Source of the DNA: Pseudomonas floridensis
GTDB taxonomy: Bacteria > Pseudomonadota > Gammaproteobacteria > Pseudomonadales > Pseudomonadaceae
Assembly: GCF_002087235.1 (NCBI RefSeq)
Contig: NZ_MUIO01000010.1
Coordinates: 1 to 47,961, forward strand
Length of the DNA: 47,961 nt
Direction of reading: 5' to 3'
The notes beneath the pieces were generated by a model. That model made no database searches. It saw only the letters and a program-made list of their open reading frames with translations, and was not told the DNA's origin. Each line of letters opens with the position of its first letter. Position 1 is the stretch's first letter. Made by a program: the position numbers and the translations under genes. Shown here piece by piece: positions 40,998-47,961 of the stretch.

Positions 40998-41672
40998 ATG
41001 AAGTTTAATAAGGTACTAGATGGTCTTATATATCACCCTGACGCCACTGCCTTCGCGAAAGCACTGAAGCTATCGGGCGACAACGAGCGTCAATGCCTTG
41101 CTGAGCTTTGGTTGAGCGAGGGTATACCAATGGCATTTGTAAAATCACCAACAGCTTATCAGGTTTTAAGAATGACACTGGCGCAATCGCTAAATGTCGG
41201 AGTAAAGGATGTTAGTCTAGTTGGAAGTGGCAGATTAGGTTTTTCTCTAGCGCCTAAGAAGTATGGTGAGCCGTTTGGTGAAGGGTCAGATTTGGATGTC
41301 TGTATAATAAGCTATGACTTATTCCAAAGACTCATTGGTGATTCTGATAAATTCATCAAGGATTTCAATGCTGGAGAACTGAAAGCCGCGTCAGAGTTTG
41401 AGCATAATTGTTGGTCTTCCAATGTCTTGGTGTTAGGGCGGAATGCCAATAGAGGTTTCATTGATGCTAAGTATGTGCCGAATTATCCTGATCGATATAA
41501 AAATATATTTATCGTTAATAAAGCAGTTTGCTCAATGAATCAGCGGATGAAGAGTCTGCCGGATATGCCAAAGCTAAAGCGGTCGTCCGTGCGAGTTTAT
41601 AGAGACTGGGGCGCAATGTCCAAACAGGTAGCTGTTAATCTGGAAGGGTTGGCAAAAAAACTGTGTGACTAG
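40998..41672 (+). CDS. Pol-beta nucleotidyltransferase-like partner of the GT51 protein
   Basis: The 224-residue protein shows the Pol-beta NTase signature: VGSGRLGFS at 75-83, then GSDLDVCI with Asp98 and Asp100 as metal ligands. The rest is helical with a basic C-terminus. It lies two bases after the GT51-like gene, with GGAAG at the end of that gene as its ribosome site, so the two are surely co-translated. The family includes enzymes that make signalling nucleotides and ones that modify tRNA or proteins. Substrate here is unknown. Confidence 0.7.
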   Translation: MKFNKVLDGLIYHPDATAFAKALKLSGDNERQCLAELWLSEGIPMAFVKSPTAYQVLRMTLAQSLNVGVKDVSLVGSGRLGFSLAPKKYGEPFGEGSDLDVCIISYDLFQRLIGDSDKFIKDFNAGELKAASEFEHNCWSSNVLVLGRNANRGFIDAKYVPNYPDRYKNIFIVNKAVCSMNQRMKSLPDMPKLKRSSVRVYRDWGAMSKQVAVNLEGLAKKLCD

Positions 41673-42052
41673 CTCGGAGTTAGATGTGGGGTGAAGGAGT
41701 TGGAATGGTTTGTTTGTCAATGCTGATTGTGAGAGCTTAGCCGAAGCTACTTTTAGAGCGGTTGGACACTTAAAGTGTTTGTATCTGCTTTAGTTGCTTT
41801 AGTTGCTTTTGATGGTCTGTATTAAAATATACACTGTTCTAGTGCTGATGAATTGCTGTGACAGGTCATTATATATAATTTTCTGCTCAATGGCTTTAAT
41901 TTGGCTATGAGCTCTTCGATGAACGAGCCAACTTATAAGTTTTCGGAGGTTGTCATCTCTTGAGTACGTTGAGTATGTCAGGCAGCAACTTAATACGCAT
42001 GCACGTTCATTCGCGCTCCTATAGTGCGTTGCTCTCTGACGCTATGGAAACC
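41673..42052. other. AT-rich spacer after the GT51-NTase cassette
   Basis: About 380 bases with no gene seen. It holds an odd palindrome ACACTTAAAGTGT (41766-41778) and two and a half tandem copies of TGCTTTAGT (41786-41809). The cassette boundary and the return to higher GC lie near 42050. Confidence 0.5.
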
Positions 42053-42754
42053 TCATTTAGGCTTAGAGTGAAGAGAAGCAATTAATTCCGAGCCTTGATT
42101 CCTCACATTTCCCACCGCCTTACCAACCTCAAACCACTCAAAATCCTCAACAGGCCGACACGCCTGTCGAGCGATCTCCTCCGCTCGAGCAGCCGACAAC
42201 CCAGGCTCAACCCACTCGCGCGCATCCTCCGGCGACAACACGACCGGCCTGCGGTCATGAATGTCCACCATCCCTGAATCACTCTCAGCCGTGATGATCA
42301 CGAACCCATCCCCCTCATGCGGTTCAAGGCCAGCATGAACCTCAGCCAATGCCGCAAAGAACATCGGCTTCTGGCTCTTGAGGCGGATGTAGTAGGGCTG
42401 TTTCTTCTTCGGGTCGTCCGGATCCTTCACCCATTCAAACCACCCGTTCGCCGGGGCCAGTGCTCGGCCGTTTGGCCAGAGTTGCTTGAAAAACTTCCCG
42501 GTCATGACGGTTTCGACGCGTGCGTTGATCGGTGCCGGACGTTTTCCTTTCGCCCAGAACGGCTCCCATCCCCAGCGCACCTTGTCGACGCTCAAGCCTT
42601 CTTCAGTAGGTCGGATGATCTCGACTTTGGTGGTTGGGGCGACGTTGTATCGCTCGATCGGCCAGAGATCATAGCCGTTGATGACCAACTGCTCTGGCGC
42701 AAGCTCCCTGAGGTAATGGTCCATGGATTCGTAGATCGAGTAGCGTCCGCACAT
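42053..42754 (-). CDS. yedK: SRAP/YedK-family abasic-site DNA-protein crosslinker
   Basis: The 233-residue protein has the SRAP catalytic Cys2 (MCGRY), NARVETV with the active-site Asn and Glu, and the His of DIHDRRP. YedK/HMCES proteins bond covalently to abasic sites in single-stranded DNA and shield them. It is divergent from the umuDC-like pair, with a LexA box between, so joint SOS control is plausible. Confidence 0.9.
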   Translation of the reverse strand: MCGRYSIYESMDHYLRELAPEQLVINGYDLWPIERYNVAPTTKVEIIRPTEEGLSVDKVRWGWEPFWAKGKRPAPINARVETVMTGKFFKQLWPNGRALAPANGWFEWVKDPDDPKKKQPYYIRLKSQKPMFFAALAEVHAGLEPHEGDGFVIITAESDSGMVDIHDRRPVVLSPEDAREWVEPGLSAARAEEIARQACRPVEDFEWFEVGKAVGNVRNQGSELIASLHSKPK

Positions 42755-42826
42755 GATGTCACCCGTAATGTCACTCGTCGAAAAGGCCTGCCTGTACGAT
42801 TGACCGCGTGCAGGTCAAAGAGTTAA

Positions 42827-42842
42827 CTGTATATGCATACAG
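42827..42842 (+). promoter_or_regulatory. LexA (SOS) box
   Basis: CTGTATATGCATACAG is a full match to the CTG-N10-CAG LexA consensus with the AT-rich centre. It ends 25 bases before the UmuD-like start and lies between the divergent SRAP and UmuD-like genes. Confidence 0.9.
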
Positions 42843-42867
42843 TCAATCATCCAAGAAGGCGCGGATC

Positions 42868-43299
42868 ATGAGCATTACCTACATTGGCACTCTGGCAGAG
42901 GGCGGCGCGAAGCTTCCCTGGTTTTCGTCGTTGGTCTCCGCTGGCTTCCCGAGCCCGGCTGCAGATCACATCGAGAAGAACATCTCGCTCGATGAGCTGT
43001 TTAACGTGCGCGCACCCCATGTGTATCTGGTGACGGTCCAAGGTGAGAGCATGCAGGGGGCAGGGATTCACAGCGGCGACCTTGCGATTGTTGACCGAAG
43101 CCTCAATGCCGAGCACGGCGATATCGTGATTGCTGCCCTGAATGCTGAGGCCGTCTGCAAGCGTCTGCACGTGCGCAATGAAGTCGTGATCCTGCAGTCC
43201 GAAAACACGAAGTATCCGCCGCGACACGTTATGGAAGGTGATGAGCTGGCCATCTTGGGTGTGGTGAGATACAGCGTGCGCGATCATGGCAGGCCTTGA
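42868..43299 (+). CDS. umuD: UmuD/RulA-like polymerase V accessory protein
   Basis: The 143-residue S24 protein has a cleavage site Ala25-Gly26 in SAGFPSPA, nucleophile Ser61 in GESMQGAG and Lys98 in VCKRL. RecA-stimulated self-cleavage yields the active form that joins the UmuC-like subunit. ATG 42868 lies just after the LexA box. The pair resembles rulAB of Pseudomonas plasmids. Confidence 0.9.
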   Translation: MSITYIGTLAEGGAKLPWFSSLVSAGFPSPAADHIEKNISLDELFNVRAPHVYLVTVQGESMQGAGIHSGDLAIVDRSLNAEHGDIVIAALNAEAVCKRLHVRNEVVILQSENTKYPPRHVMEGDELAILGVVRYSVRDHGRP

Positions 43300-44566
43300 G
43301 AAGGTCTTCGCGCTGATCGACTGTAATTGCTTCTACGCCAGTTGCGAGCGCGCATTTCGGCCGGACCTGGCAAGGACGCCTATCGTGGTGCTCAGCAATA
43401 ATGACGGCTGCGTCATCGCCCGTAGTTACGACGCCAAGCCGTTCGTAAAAATGGGCGCGCCGTACTTCCAGATCAAGGACGTTCTGCGCCAGAACGGCGT
43501 GGTCGCGTTCAGTAGTAACTATGCGCTTTACGGCAATATGAGTGAACGCGTGATGTCGATCATCGAGTCAATGGTGCCCGCAACAGAGGTGTACAGCATC
43601 GATGAGGCCTTCGCAGACTTGACCGGCATGCCAGGTGATCTGACGGAGTTGGGTCGCCAGATCCGTGCTGCAGTCCTGAAATGCACCGGCATTCCCGTCG
43701 GCGTGGGAATCGGCCCCACCAAGACGCTGGCCAAGCTGGCCAACCACACGGCCAAGCGACTGCAGACCCATACGGGTGGTGTCGTCGACATCTGCGACCT
43801 GCACAAACGCAACTGGGTGCTGCGCAATACGGCGGTGTCCGAAGTGTGGGGTGTCGGCAAGAAGATGAAAGCCCACCTGGAAGCGATGAGCATCCGCACG
43901 GCAATGGACTTGTCCAAGGCGGATCCGCGGACCCTGCGCGACCGGTTCAGCGTGGTGATCGAAAAGACCGCAGGTGAGATGGCCGGTACGCCATGCCTGG
44001 AACTGGGCGAGGCTGAACCGCCGAAGCAGGAGATCTGCAGCAGCCGTATGTTTGGCCAGCGATTGACCACCATCGAGCCGATCAAAGAAGCGGTGGCCAC
44101 CTACGTCCAGCGAGCCGCGGAAAAGCTCCGTGCGCAGAACTCGCTGTGCAAGAAAATCCGCGTCAGCATCCGCACCGGCATGTTCAACCCGGAAGAAGCC
44201 AAATACGCCAACGGTGCATTGGTCGAACTGCCGTATCCCACCAACGATGTGCGCCTGATGACCAAGGCCGCAACCGAAGCAGTGAATCGACTATTCCGCC
44301 CAGGGTTCAAATACAGCAAGGCAGAGGTCTTGCTGCTCGATCTGCGTCAGCCCGGCGAATTCACCGATGACCTGTTCGCGGCTTCGCAGCCCGCTGCAGC
44401 CGAGAAAGTGATGGGCGTACTGGACGAGATCAATGCGCGCTGGGGCAGGGGGACGCTTAGGGCCGGGAGTGTTCCCGCCGATCCCGAGTGGGCAATGCGG
44501 CGGGATATGATGAGTCAAAGTTATACGACTAGGCTGGATCAGTTATGGGTGGTCAAAGCCGATTAG
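43286..44566 (+). CDS. umuC: UmuC/RulB-like Y-family DNA polymerase
   Basis: The 426-residue polymerase V catalytic subunit has LIDCNCFYASCER with the first metal-binding Asp, the steric residues NNDGCVIARS and the acidic pair YSIDEAF. It copies damaged DNA with low fidelity. The start overlaps the umuD-like gene by 14 bases. No truncation is seen, so it should be functional and raise mutation and survival after UV. Confidence 0.95.
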   Translation: MAGLEKVFALIDCNCFYASCERAFRPDLARTPIVVLSNNDGCVIARSYDAKPFVKMGAPYFQIKDVLRQNGVVAFSSNYALYGNMSERVMSIIESMVPATEVYSIDEAFADLTGMPGDLTELGRQIRAAVLKCTGIPVGVGIGPTKTLAKLANHTAKRLQTHTGGVVDICDLHKRNWVLRNTAVSEVWGVGKKMKAHLEAMSIRTAMDLSKADPRTLRDRFSVVIEKTAGEMAGTPCLELGEAEPPKQEICSSRMFGQRLTTIEPIKEAVATYVQRAAEKLRAQNSLCKKIRVSIRTGMFNPEEAKYANGALVELPYPTNDVRLMTKAATEAVNRLFRPGFKYSKAEVLLLDLRQPGEFTDDLFAASQPAAAEKVMGVLDEINARWGRGTLRAGSVPADPEWAMRRDMMSQSYTTRLDQLWVVKAD

Positions 44567-44571
44567 CCCCA

Positions 44572-45060
44572 TCAGGAAAACAATTCTGTGGTGCCGTCCG
44601 TATAGATGACGTTCGAAACCTTGAATGCATAGGTCATGTCTTTTGTCTCCGTGATCAACATCCATTGATGCTCGCCAATGAACTGGTTATAACTGAAGCC
44701 AATGCCGCGCTGCACAAGGGGCACGCCCGGCTTGAGCTGCTCGTTAATAGTGAGCTGTAGTTTAAATTTTACTTCGCCAAACAGGTCTGAGAATTGAAGC
44801 TCTCCCTTGACCGCACGAGTAGGCTTTGCCGCTATTTTTAATGTATATGCGCAGTCGAACCAAATGTGGTCCTCATAAACACCTAGGTCAGCGTTTGTAG
44901 GGTCGAAGCGTTTGTTTGTGACGGTCAAGGCTATAAATGCTTCGCGCGACTCCCTTGGCTCAGTTCTGTCATTTCCTATTGTGAGAGAAGGCAGGTTTCT
45001 GGCTTCTAGGAGGGCTAGGCGACGCTCAATTTCTGCAAACCGCTCTTCTACGCTGACCAT
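44572..45060 (-). CDS. Unknown protein with coiled-coil start
   Basis: The 162-residue protein starts at ATG 45060 (AAGGA upstream) with a short heptad helix (EERFAEIERRLALLEARN), followed by a beta-rich domain. It has no signal peptide. I do not recognise a family. It lies convergent to the polymerase gene and downstream of the antirepressor on the same strand. Confidence 0.6.
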   Translation of the reverse strand: MVSVEERFAEIERRLALLEARNLPSLTIGNDRTEPRESREAFIALTVTNKRFDPTNADLGVYEDHIWFDCAYTLKIAAKPTRAVKGELQFSDLFGEVKFKLQLTINEQLKPGVPLVQRGIGFSYNQFIGEHQWMLITETKDMTYAFKVSNVIYTDGTTELFS

Positions 45061-45182
45061 TTATTCATTCCTTGAGTGTTTTGGTGGATAAAAATTGCTA
45101 CATTTACGCATGAATTTACTTTACGAATCTCGGCGGGTAAAGCTCGAAAAATTGCGGGCAAATTTCAGGGTGCAGAAAACGC

Positions 45183-46205
45183 TCAATCCGCACCGCAACT
45201 GAGTCGCTCACCAATAGCCGACAGAATACCAGTCAATACTTCTACTCTGGCTCCGGCAGGGTCCCTAACCCATTTCACCAGACCTTCTGAAGTAAAGACA
45301 CCAGCATCATGGGGGACTAAAGATAAATGGGGCTCACCATGGTCGTTCAGCGTCAGTAGCCATCTGCGATTCCTGATCAACATTGACGCAGCGCTGGTGG
45401 CTATGCGCTGAGCCAGTGCCTCGTCCCATTCAACCACCAATGCTCCGGCGTCTCTTAAGGACTGTCTGCAGCGGGATAGGTAATCGAGCGTAGCATCAGC
45501 GCTGTCTTTGCAGATAAAAAGCTCAGGAGGCATGCCTTGATTTGCATGATCCTGCTGCAGATGTGAGAGCCACATACGAAGACTCTCTGACCCGAATGGC
45601 GGGGCTATCAGATACGCCTTTTCAAGCCCTGCCTGATTTATTGCATGTAGTTGCTGTTGGCCGATCTGCAACCTTATGCACGTAGATTGGGGGAGGGTTT
45701 TGAGTAGATGGGCTGTGTTGCGAATGCCCAGTGCAGACGCGACGTCCGACGCCGCGTACCACCACTCATTTCCAATTCTTCGAAAGCGAAAGCGCTTGCC
45801 GTGATAGCTGGCATTGACGGTTGAAATCGCAACCTCTCTTTGAACTCGCGCGTATCTCCAGTTGGTCCAGAGTTGGTCGACGCAGTCGTTTTGCCAAGCG
45901 GATATCTCATCACGCATCCGCTTGGCATAACGTTCCTGCTTCAGCCCCATCAGCCAGCTGTGAAGTTTGATGAGCGGCATGTAGATCGCTGAGTTGTGGC
46001 CTCGATCTTCGGCTGCCTCACCGATGTATGGGGAGAACGAAATCCCATCATGTTTGAGCATCTTCTTATGATGTCTCCAGCTTAAGCCCATACCTTCGAC
46101 AATTGGCTGCATATCGACATAAGGCACGTTATCGTGTTCAGTGATGACCAAAGTGGCGGATCGGTAACTGATTTTTTGAATCGTAGTTTCTAATTGGTTG
46201 GACAA
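45183..46205 (-). CDS. P22-type phage antirepressor
   Basis: The 340-residue protein has a P22_AR_N domain (VPYVDMQPIVEGMGLSWRHH) at about 28-120, then a BRO-N-like middle (GNEWWYAASDVASALGIRN) and a distinct C-terminal domain. Such proteins bind phage repressors and trigger induction. It starts with TTG 46205 behind AAGGA. It may inactivate the repressor at 8832, which lacks an obvious cleavage site. Confidence 0.8.
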   Translation of the reverse strand: MSNQLETTIQKISYRSATLVITEHDNVPYVDMQPIVEGMGLSWRHHKKMLKHDGISFSPYIGEAAEDRGHNSAIYMPLIKLHSWLMGLKQERYAKRMRDEISAWQNDCVDQLWTNWRYARVQREVAISTVNASYHGKRFRFRRIGNEWWYAASDVASALGIRNTAHLLKTLPQSTCIRLQIGQQQLHAINQAGLEKAYLIAPPFGSESLRMWLSHLQQDHANQGMPPELFICKDSADATLDYLSRCRQSLRDAGALVVEWDEALAQRIATSAASMLIRNRRWLLTLNDHGEPHLSLVPHDAGVFTSEGLVKWVRDPAGARVEVLTGILSAIGERLSCGAD

Positions 46206-46579
46206 GCAAAGATCCTTACCGAATCCATGGCGCTGGATTCGGGTGTGTTACGAATTCAAGATTTTAGAAGCGTTATCAGTGACGCTCCGTTGTGTTAAGG
46301 ATTTATTGTTATTGCATTGCAGTCAATATGGCTTCTTTTGCTTATAAGACTGGTTTTTTTAGTTGTCAGGCCTGTCGGGCAGCTCTTTAGAAGTAATAAT
46401 TCTTTTCAGTGCTGTACTAACTAAGTGATTTTAAAGAAATTACACATACTGAAACGTGTAATTTTCAAACGGGAGATTCTGCGTGAATGACTGGTTATGA
46501 GAAAAGTACGCGCAAAGTTTGAGCGTGTTCCTGCAAACCTTGTCGGAAAAGTCCCTGCAGGTTGGCAGTCCCATGGCCG
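46206..46579. other. Spacer between antirepressor and integrase
   Basis: About 370 AT-rich bases without a gene. A perfect 9-bp inverted repeat (AAATTACAC 46437-46445 and GTGTAATTT 46456-46464), followed on the minus strand by a T-rich tail, could end integrase transcription. Confidence 0.5.
46437..46464 (-). terminator. Possible AT-rich terminator downstream of integrase
   Basis: Nine perfect base pairs (46437-46445 with 46456-46464) around a 10-base loop, followed on the minus strand by CTTT. The stem is AT-rich, so strength is doubtful. Confidence 0.4.
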
Positions 46580-47671
46580 TTATGAAAGGAGCTTTGGTAA
46601 CCAATCCCAGGCCTTGTAAGGATCAACGTTGCCCCTTAGGTGGGTATAACGCCGCAGCGAGTTCCAGTCTCGATGCCCGGATACGCTGGATACCCTCGGA
46701 ATGTCCCAGGCCATTTCGAACAGTCGGCTGACTCCGTCGTGACGAAGGTCATGGAAGTGTAGATCCTCAATGCCGACCATTAGGCATGCCCGCGTGAATG
46801 ACGCCGATACGGACCTGGCGTTGTAGGGAAAGATGACGTCCGCGGTTTTGGGCATCGTATGCAAGATCTGCCAAGCCTCATCAGGCAGATGACACCACAC
46901 ATCGTTACCGATTTTCTGACCTGGGTTCTTCATGTCCCGGACCAGCACCGCCTGACGTGTGGGATCCAGATCCGCCCAGCGTATCCGTGTGATTTCTTCC
47001 TGACGACGAGTGGAGAAGATGGCGAACGCGATGACCTTGGGCATATGGATCTCGGCCTTACGACGCTTTTGCATGTCGACGTAGTGATTCAACAGTTTGT
47101 CCAGCTCGTCGAGGGTCGGGCGACGGTTACGCTCGCGGCTCTTGCTGGCCATGCCCAGCTTGCGCAGCACTTTCCGTGCATCGCTCATGGCCTGGGTGTT
47201 GACCGCGTAGCCCCAGGCAGGCCCGGCAACCGACAGAACAGCGCCAAGGTGGGCCAGGTCATTGCCAACGGTCTGAGCCTGCACGCCGCCGCCTTCCTTG
47301 CTCATACGCCATTGGGCGTACTCGACAAGGTTCTGGCTGGAGAGCTTGATGTCGGGAATTGAGCCGAGCCACGTCTTGCCTATGGCGGTGAGAGTGGCCC
47401 TTTTGGTTTTGCCGAGGGGCCGCAGGTTTTCGTATTCGATGAGGTAGCGATCAATCATCTGAGTAACCGTTGCGCCCTTATGGTTCGCCCTTTCTATGGC
47501 GCCTGGCTCGGCCAGTTCACTTTCCCGACGCTTGAGCCACGCCTGAGCGACCTGCTTGCGCTCAAAGCTCTGTGCTTCCTGATAAACTACCTTTCCTGCG
47601 CGCTTGAGCCTGATTTGTGCGGTGTACTTGATTCCACCCTTTTTGTTCTTCCTTTGGGTGATCGTTCCCAT
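46580..47671 (-). CDS. int: Tyrosine integrase of the dusA-targeting type
   Basis: The 363-residue recombinase has an N-terminal arm-binding region, a SAM-like core-binding domain (about 65-165) and a catalytic domain. Catalytic residues are Arg222/223 in STRRQEE, Lys248, His307-x-x-Arg310 in HDLRHDG, His333 and the nucleophile Tyr342 in RRYTHL. It lies 170 bases from attR, facing inward. A known group of integrases targets dusA. No excisionase was recognised. Confidence 0.95.
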   Translation of the reverse strand: MGTITQRKNKKGGIKYTAQIRLKRAGKVVYQEAQSFERKQVAQAWLKRRESELAEPGAIERANHKGATVTQMIDRYLIEYENLRPLGKTKRATLTAIGKTWLGSIPDIKLSSQNLVEYAQWRMSKEGGGVQAQTVGNDLAHLGAVLSVAGPAWGYAVNTQAMSDARKVLRKLGMASKSRERNRRPTLDELDKLLNHYVDMQKRRKAEIHMPKVIAFAIFSTRRQEEITRIRWADLDPTRQAVLVRDMKNPGQKIGNDVWCHLPDEAWQILHTMPKTADVIFPYNARSVSASFTRACLMVGIEDLHFHDLRHDGVSRLFEMAWDIPRVSSVSGHRDWNSLRRYTHLRGNVDPYKAWDWLPKLLS

Positions 47672-47679
47672 CTCGTTCC

Positions 47680-47763
47680 TTCGGTGCTAAAAGTTTTTTT
47701 TCGGTGCTAAATTTTAGCACCGAGCCCAAAAAAACGGCCAAAAACAGCCCGAAAGTGCTAAAA
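47680..47763. repeat. Cluster of arm-type repeats between int and attR
   Basis: TTCGGTGCTAAA occurs at 47680-47691 and 47700-47711. TTAGCACCGA at 47714-47723 is inverted, so TCGGTGCTAA and TTAGCACCGA make a perfect 10-bp inverted repeat with a 3-base gap. AAGTGCTAAAA follows at 47753-47763. The position beside the integrase start and attR suggests integrase arm sites or an int operator. Confidence 0.7.
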
Positions 47764-47777
47764 ATCGACTGATAAAT

Positions 47778-47961
47778 ATGCAACCAGATATTGCCCCAAA
47801 CCCCCGTCCCACAAGGCCCGCACTGTCCCGCCGCTTCTCCGTTGCGCCGATGATGGATTGGACAGACCACCACTGCCGGTACTTCCTGCGCCTGCTCTCC
47901 AAACATGCGCTGTTGTACACCGAAATGGTTACGACCGGTGCCTTGCTGCATGGCGACAGCG
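47778..47961 (+). CDS. dusA: dusA, tRNA-dihydrouridine synthase A, rebuilt at attR (partial)
   Basis: The frame opens with ATG 47778 and runs off the window. The first 22 codons are phage-side DNA; from 47845 the sequence is the att core and host dusA. The text [19 protein letters not shown] is characteristic of DusA, which reduces uridine in tRNA. The phage therefore restores a full-length gene and supplies its promoter and translation start. No strong Shine-Dalgarno is seen. Confidence 0.9.
   Translation, partial: MQPDIAPNPRPTRPALSRRFSVAPMMDWTDHHCRYFLRLLSKHALLYTEMVTTGALLHGDS
47845..47863. repeat. attR core (right copy of the dusA direct repeat)
   Basis: Identical to positions 1-19 and located inside the rebuilt dusA frame. 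Confidence 0.9.

Larger units (their letters stand above)
1..47863. mobile_element. Complete prophage integrated in dusA
   Basis: The element is bounded by a 19-bp direct repeat (1-19 and 47845-47863) that falls inside the dusA coding sequence. A tyrosine integrase lies next to the right repeat. The interior has a full temperate siphophage set: repressor, Cro, replication, terminase, HK97-type head, lambda-type tail tip, lysis and integrase. No structural gene shows a visible frameshift or truncation, so the prophage looks intact. The repeat could extend further left than the window allows one to see. Cargo genes cluster just inside both ends, beside the immunity region and at gaps in the late operon. 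Confidence 0.95.

Noticed and set aside
41786..41809. Short tandem repeat TGCTTTAGT, two and a half copies
   Set aside because: Too short and few to be a CRISPR or a functional iteron array; probably chance in AT-rich DNA.
1..47961. tRNA genes, CRISPR arrays and insertion sequences
   Set aside because: I looked for cloverleaf-like segments, regularly spaced repeats and transposase genes with terminal inverted repeats, and found none that could be supported by eye.

Overview
The window is one complete, apparently intact temperate siphophage genome integrated into a bacterial chromosome. The host is most likely a Pseudomonas (probably of the P. syringae/P. fluorescens side of the genus). This rests on the dusA reading frame leaving the right edge, the Pseudomonas-like codon use, the PrtN-type pyocin-activator homologues and the RulAB-like polymerase V pair. 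The prophage lies between a direct repeat in dusA: positions 1-19 (attL) and 47845-47863 (attR). On the left, dusA is cut to a stub that stops at 21-23. On the right, phage DNA supplies a new start codon and 22 codons that rejoin dusA in frame.

Layout. 1-3666: attL and a large AT-rich cargo gene (ATPase plus phosphoribosyltransferase-like domain). 3815-7017: a leftward early operon with two PrtN-type regulators, a C5 DNA methyltransferase that overlaps a second long open frame, small proteins and a KilAC-type protein, controlled from a promoter with operator-like palindromes. 7124-8835: a two-gene ATPase plus PD-(D/E)XK nuclease cassette. 8832-9885: the immunity region with CI-like repressor, operator region and Cro-like protein. 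10146-13439: rightward early genes (CII-like, DksA/TraR-like zinc finger, Toprim/VirE primase-helicase, putative late regulator). 13440-13946: a non-coding stretch with terminators.

13947-38805 is the late region: holin, an inverted membrane-protein moron, HNH, candidate cos, terminase, portal, S49 protease, HK97-type capsid, head-tail genes, tail tube, gpG/gpGT with a GGGAAAC slippery site, HNH insertion, tape measure, inverted VapBC, lambda-like M-L-K-I-J tail tip genes, fibre genes, endolysin and Rz/Rz1. 38954-39748 is a Dam-type methylase. 39749-46579 is a second cargo region: a GT51 transglycosylase-like protein with a nucleotidyltransferase-like partner, a SRAP/YedK protein, a LexA-box-controlled UmuDC/RulAB pair, an unknown protein and a P22-type antirepressor. 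The integrase lies at 46580-47671.

How it works together: the repressor probably acts at matching 11-bp operator sequences on both sides of the immunity region, like lambda O_L and O_R. The early operons supply regulation, DNA modification and replication. The late operon builds an HK97-like head on a lambda-like tail and lyses the cell. At least four separate cargo units have the look of defence, exclusion or maintenance systems: ATPase-PRTase, ATPase-nuclease, GT51-NTase and the membrane moron, with VapBC in addition. The GT51-NTase pair and the dual-frame methyltransferase locus are the observations I find most unusual. No tRNA, rRNA, CRISPR array or insertion sequence was seen. All assignments come from reading the sequence; no database search was possible.
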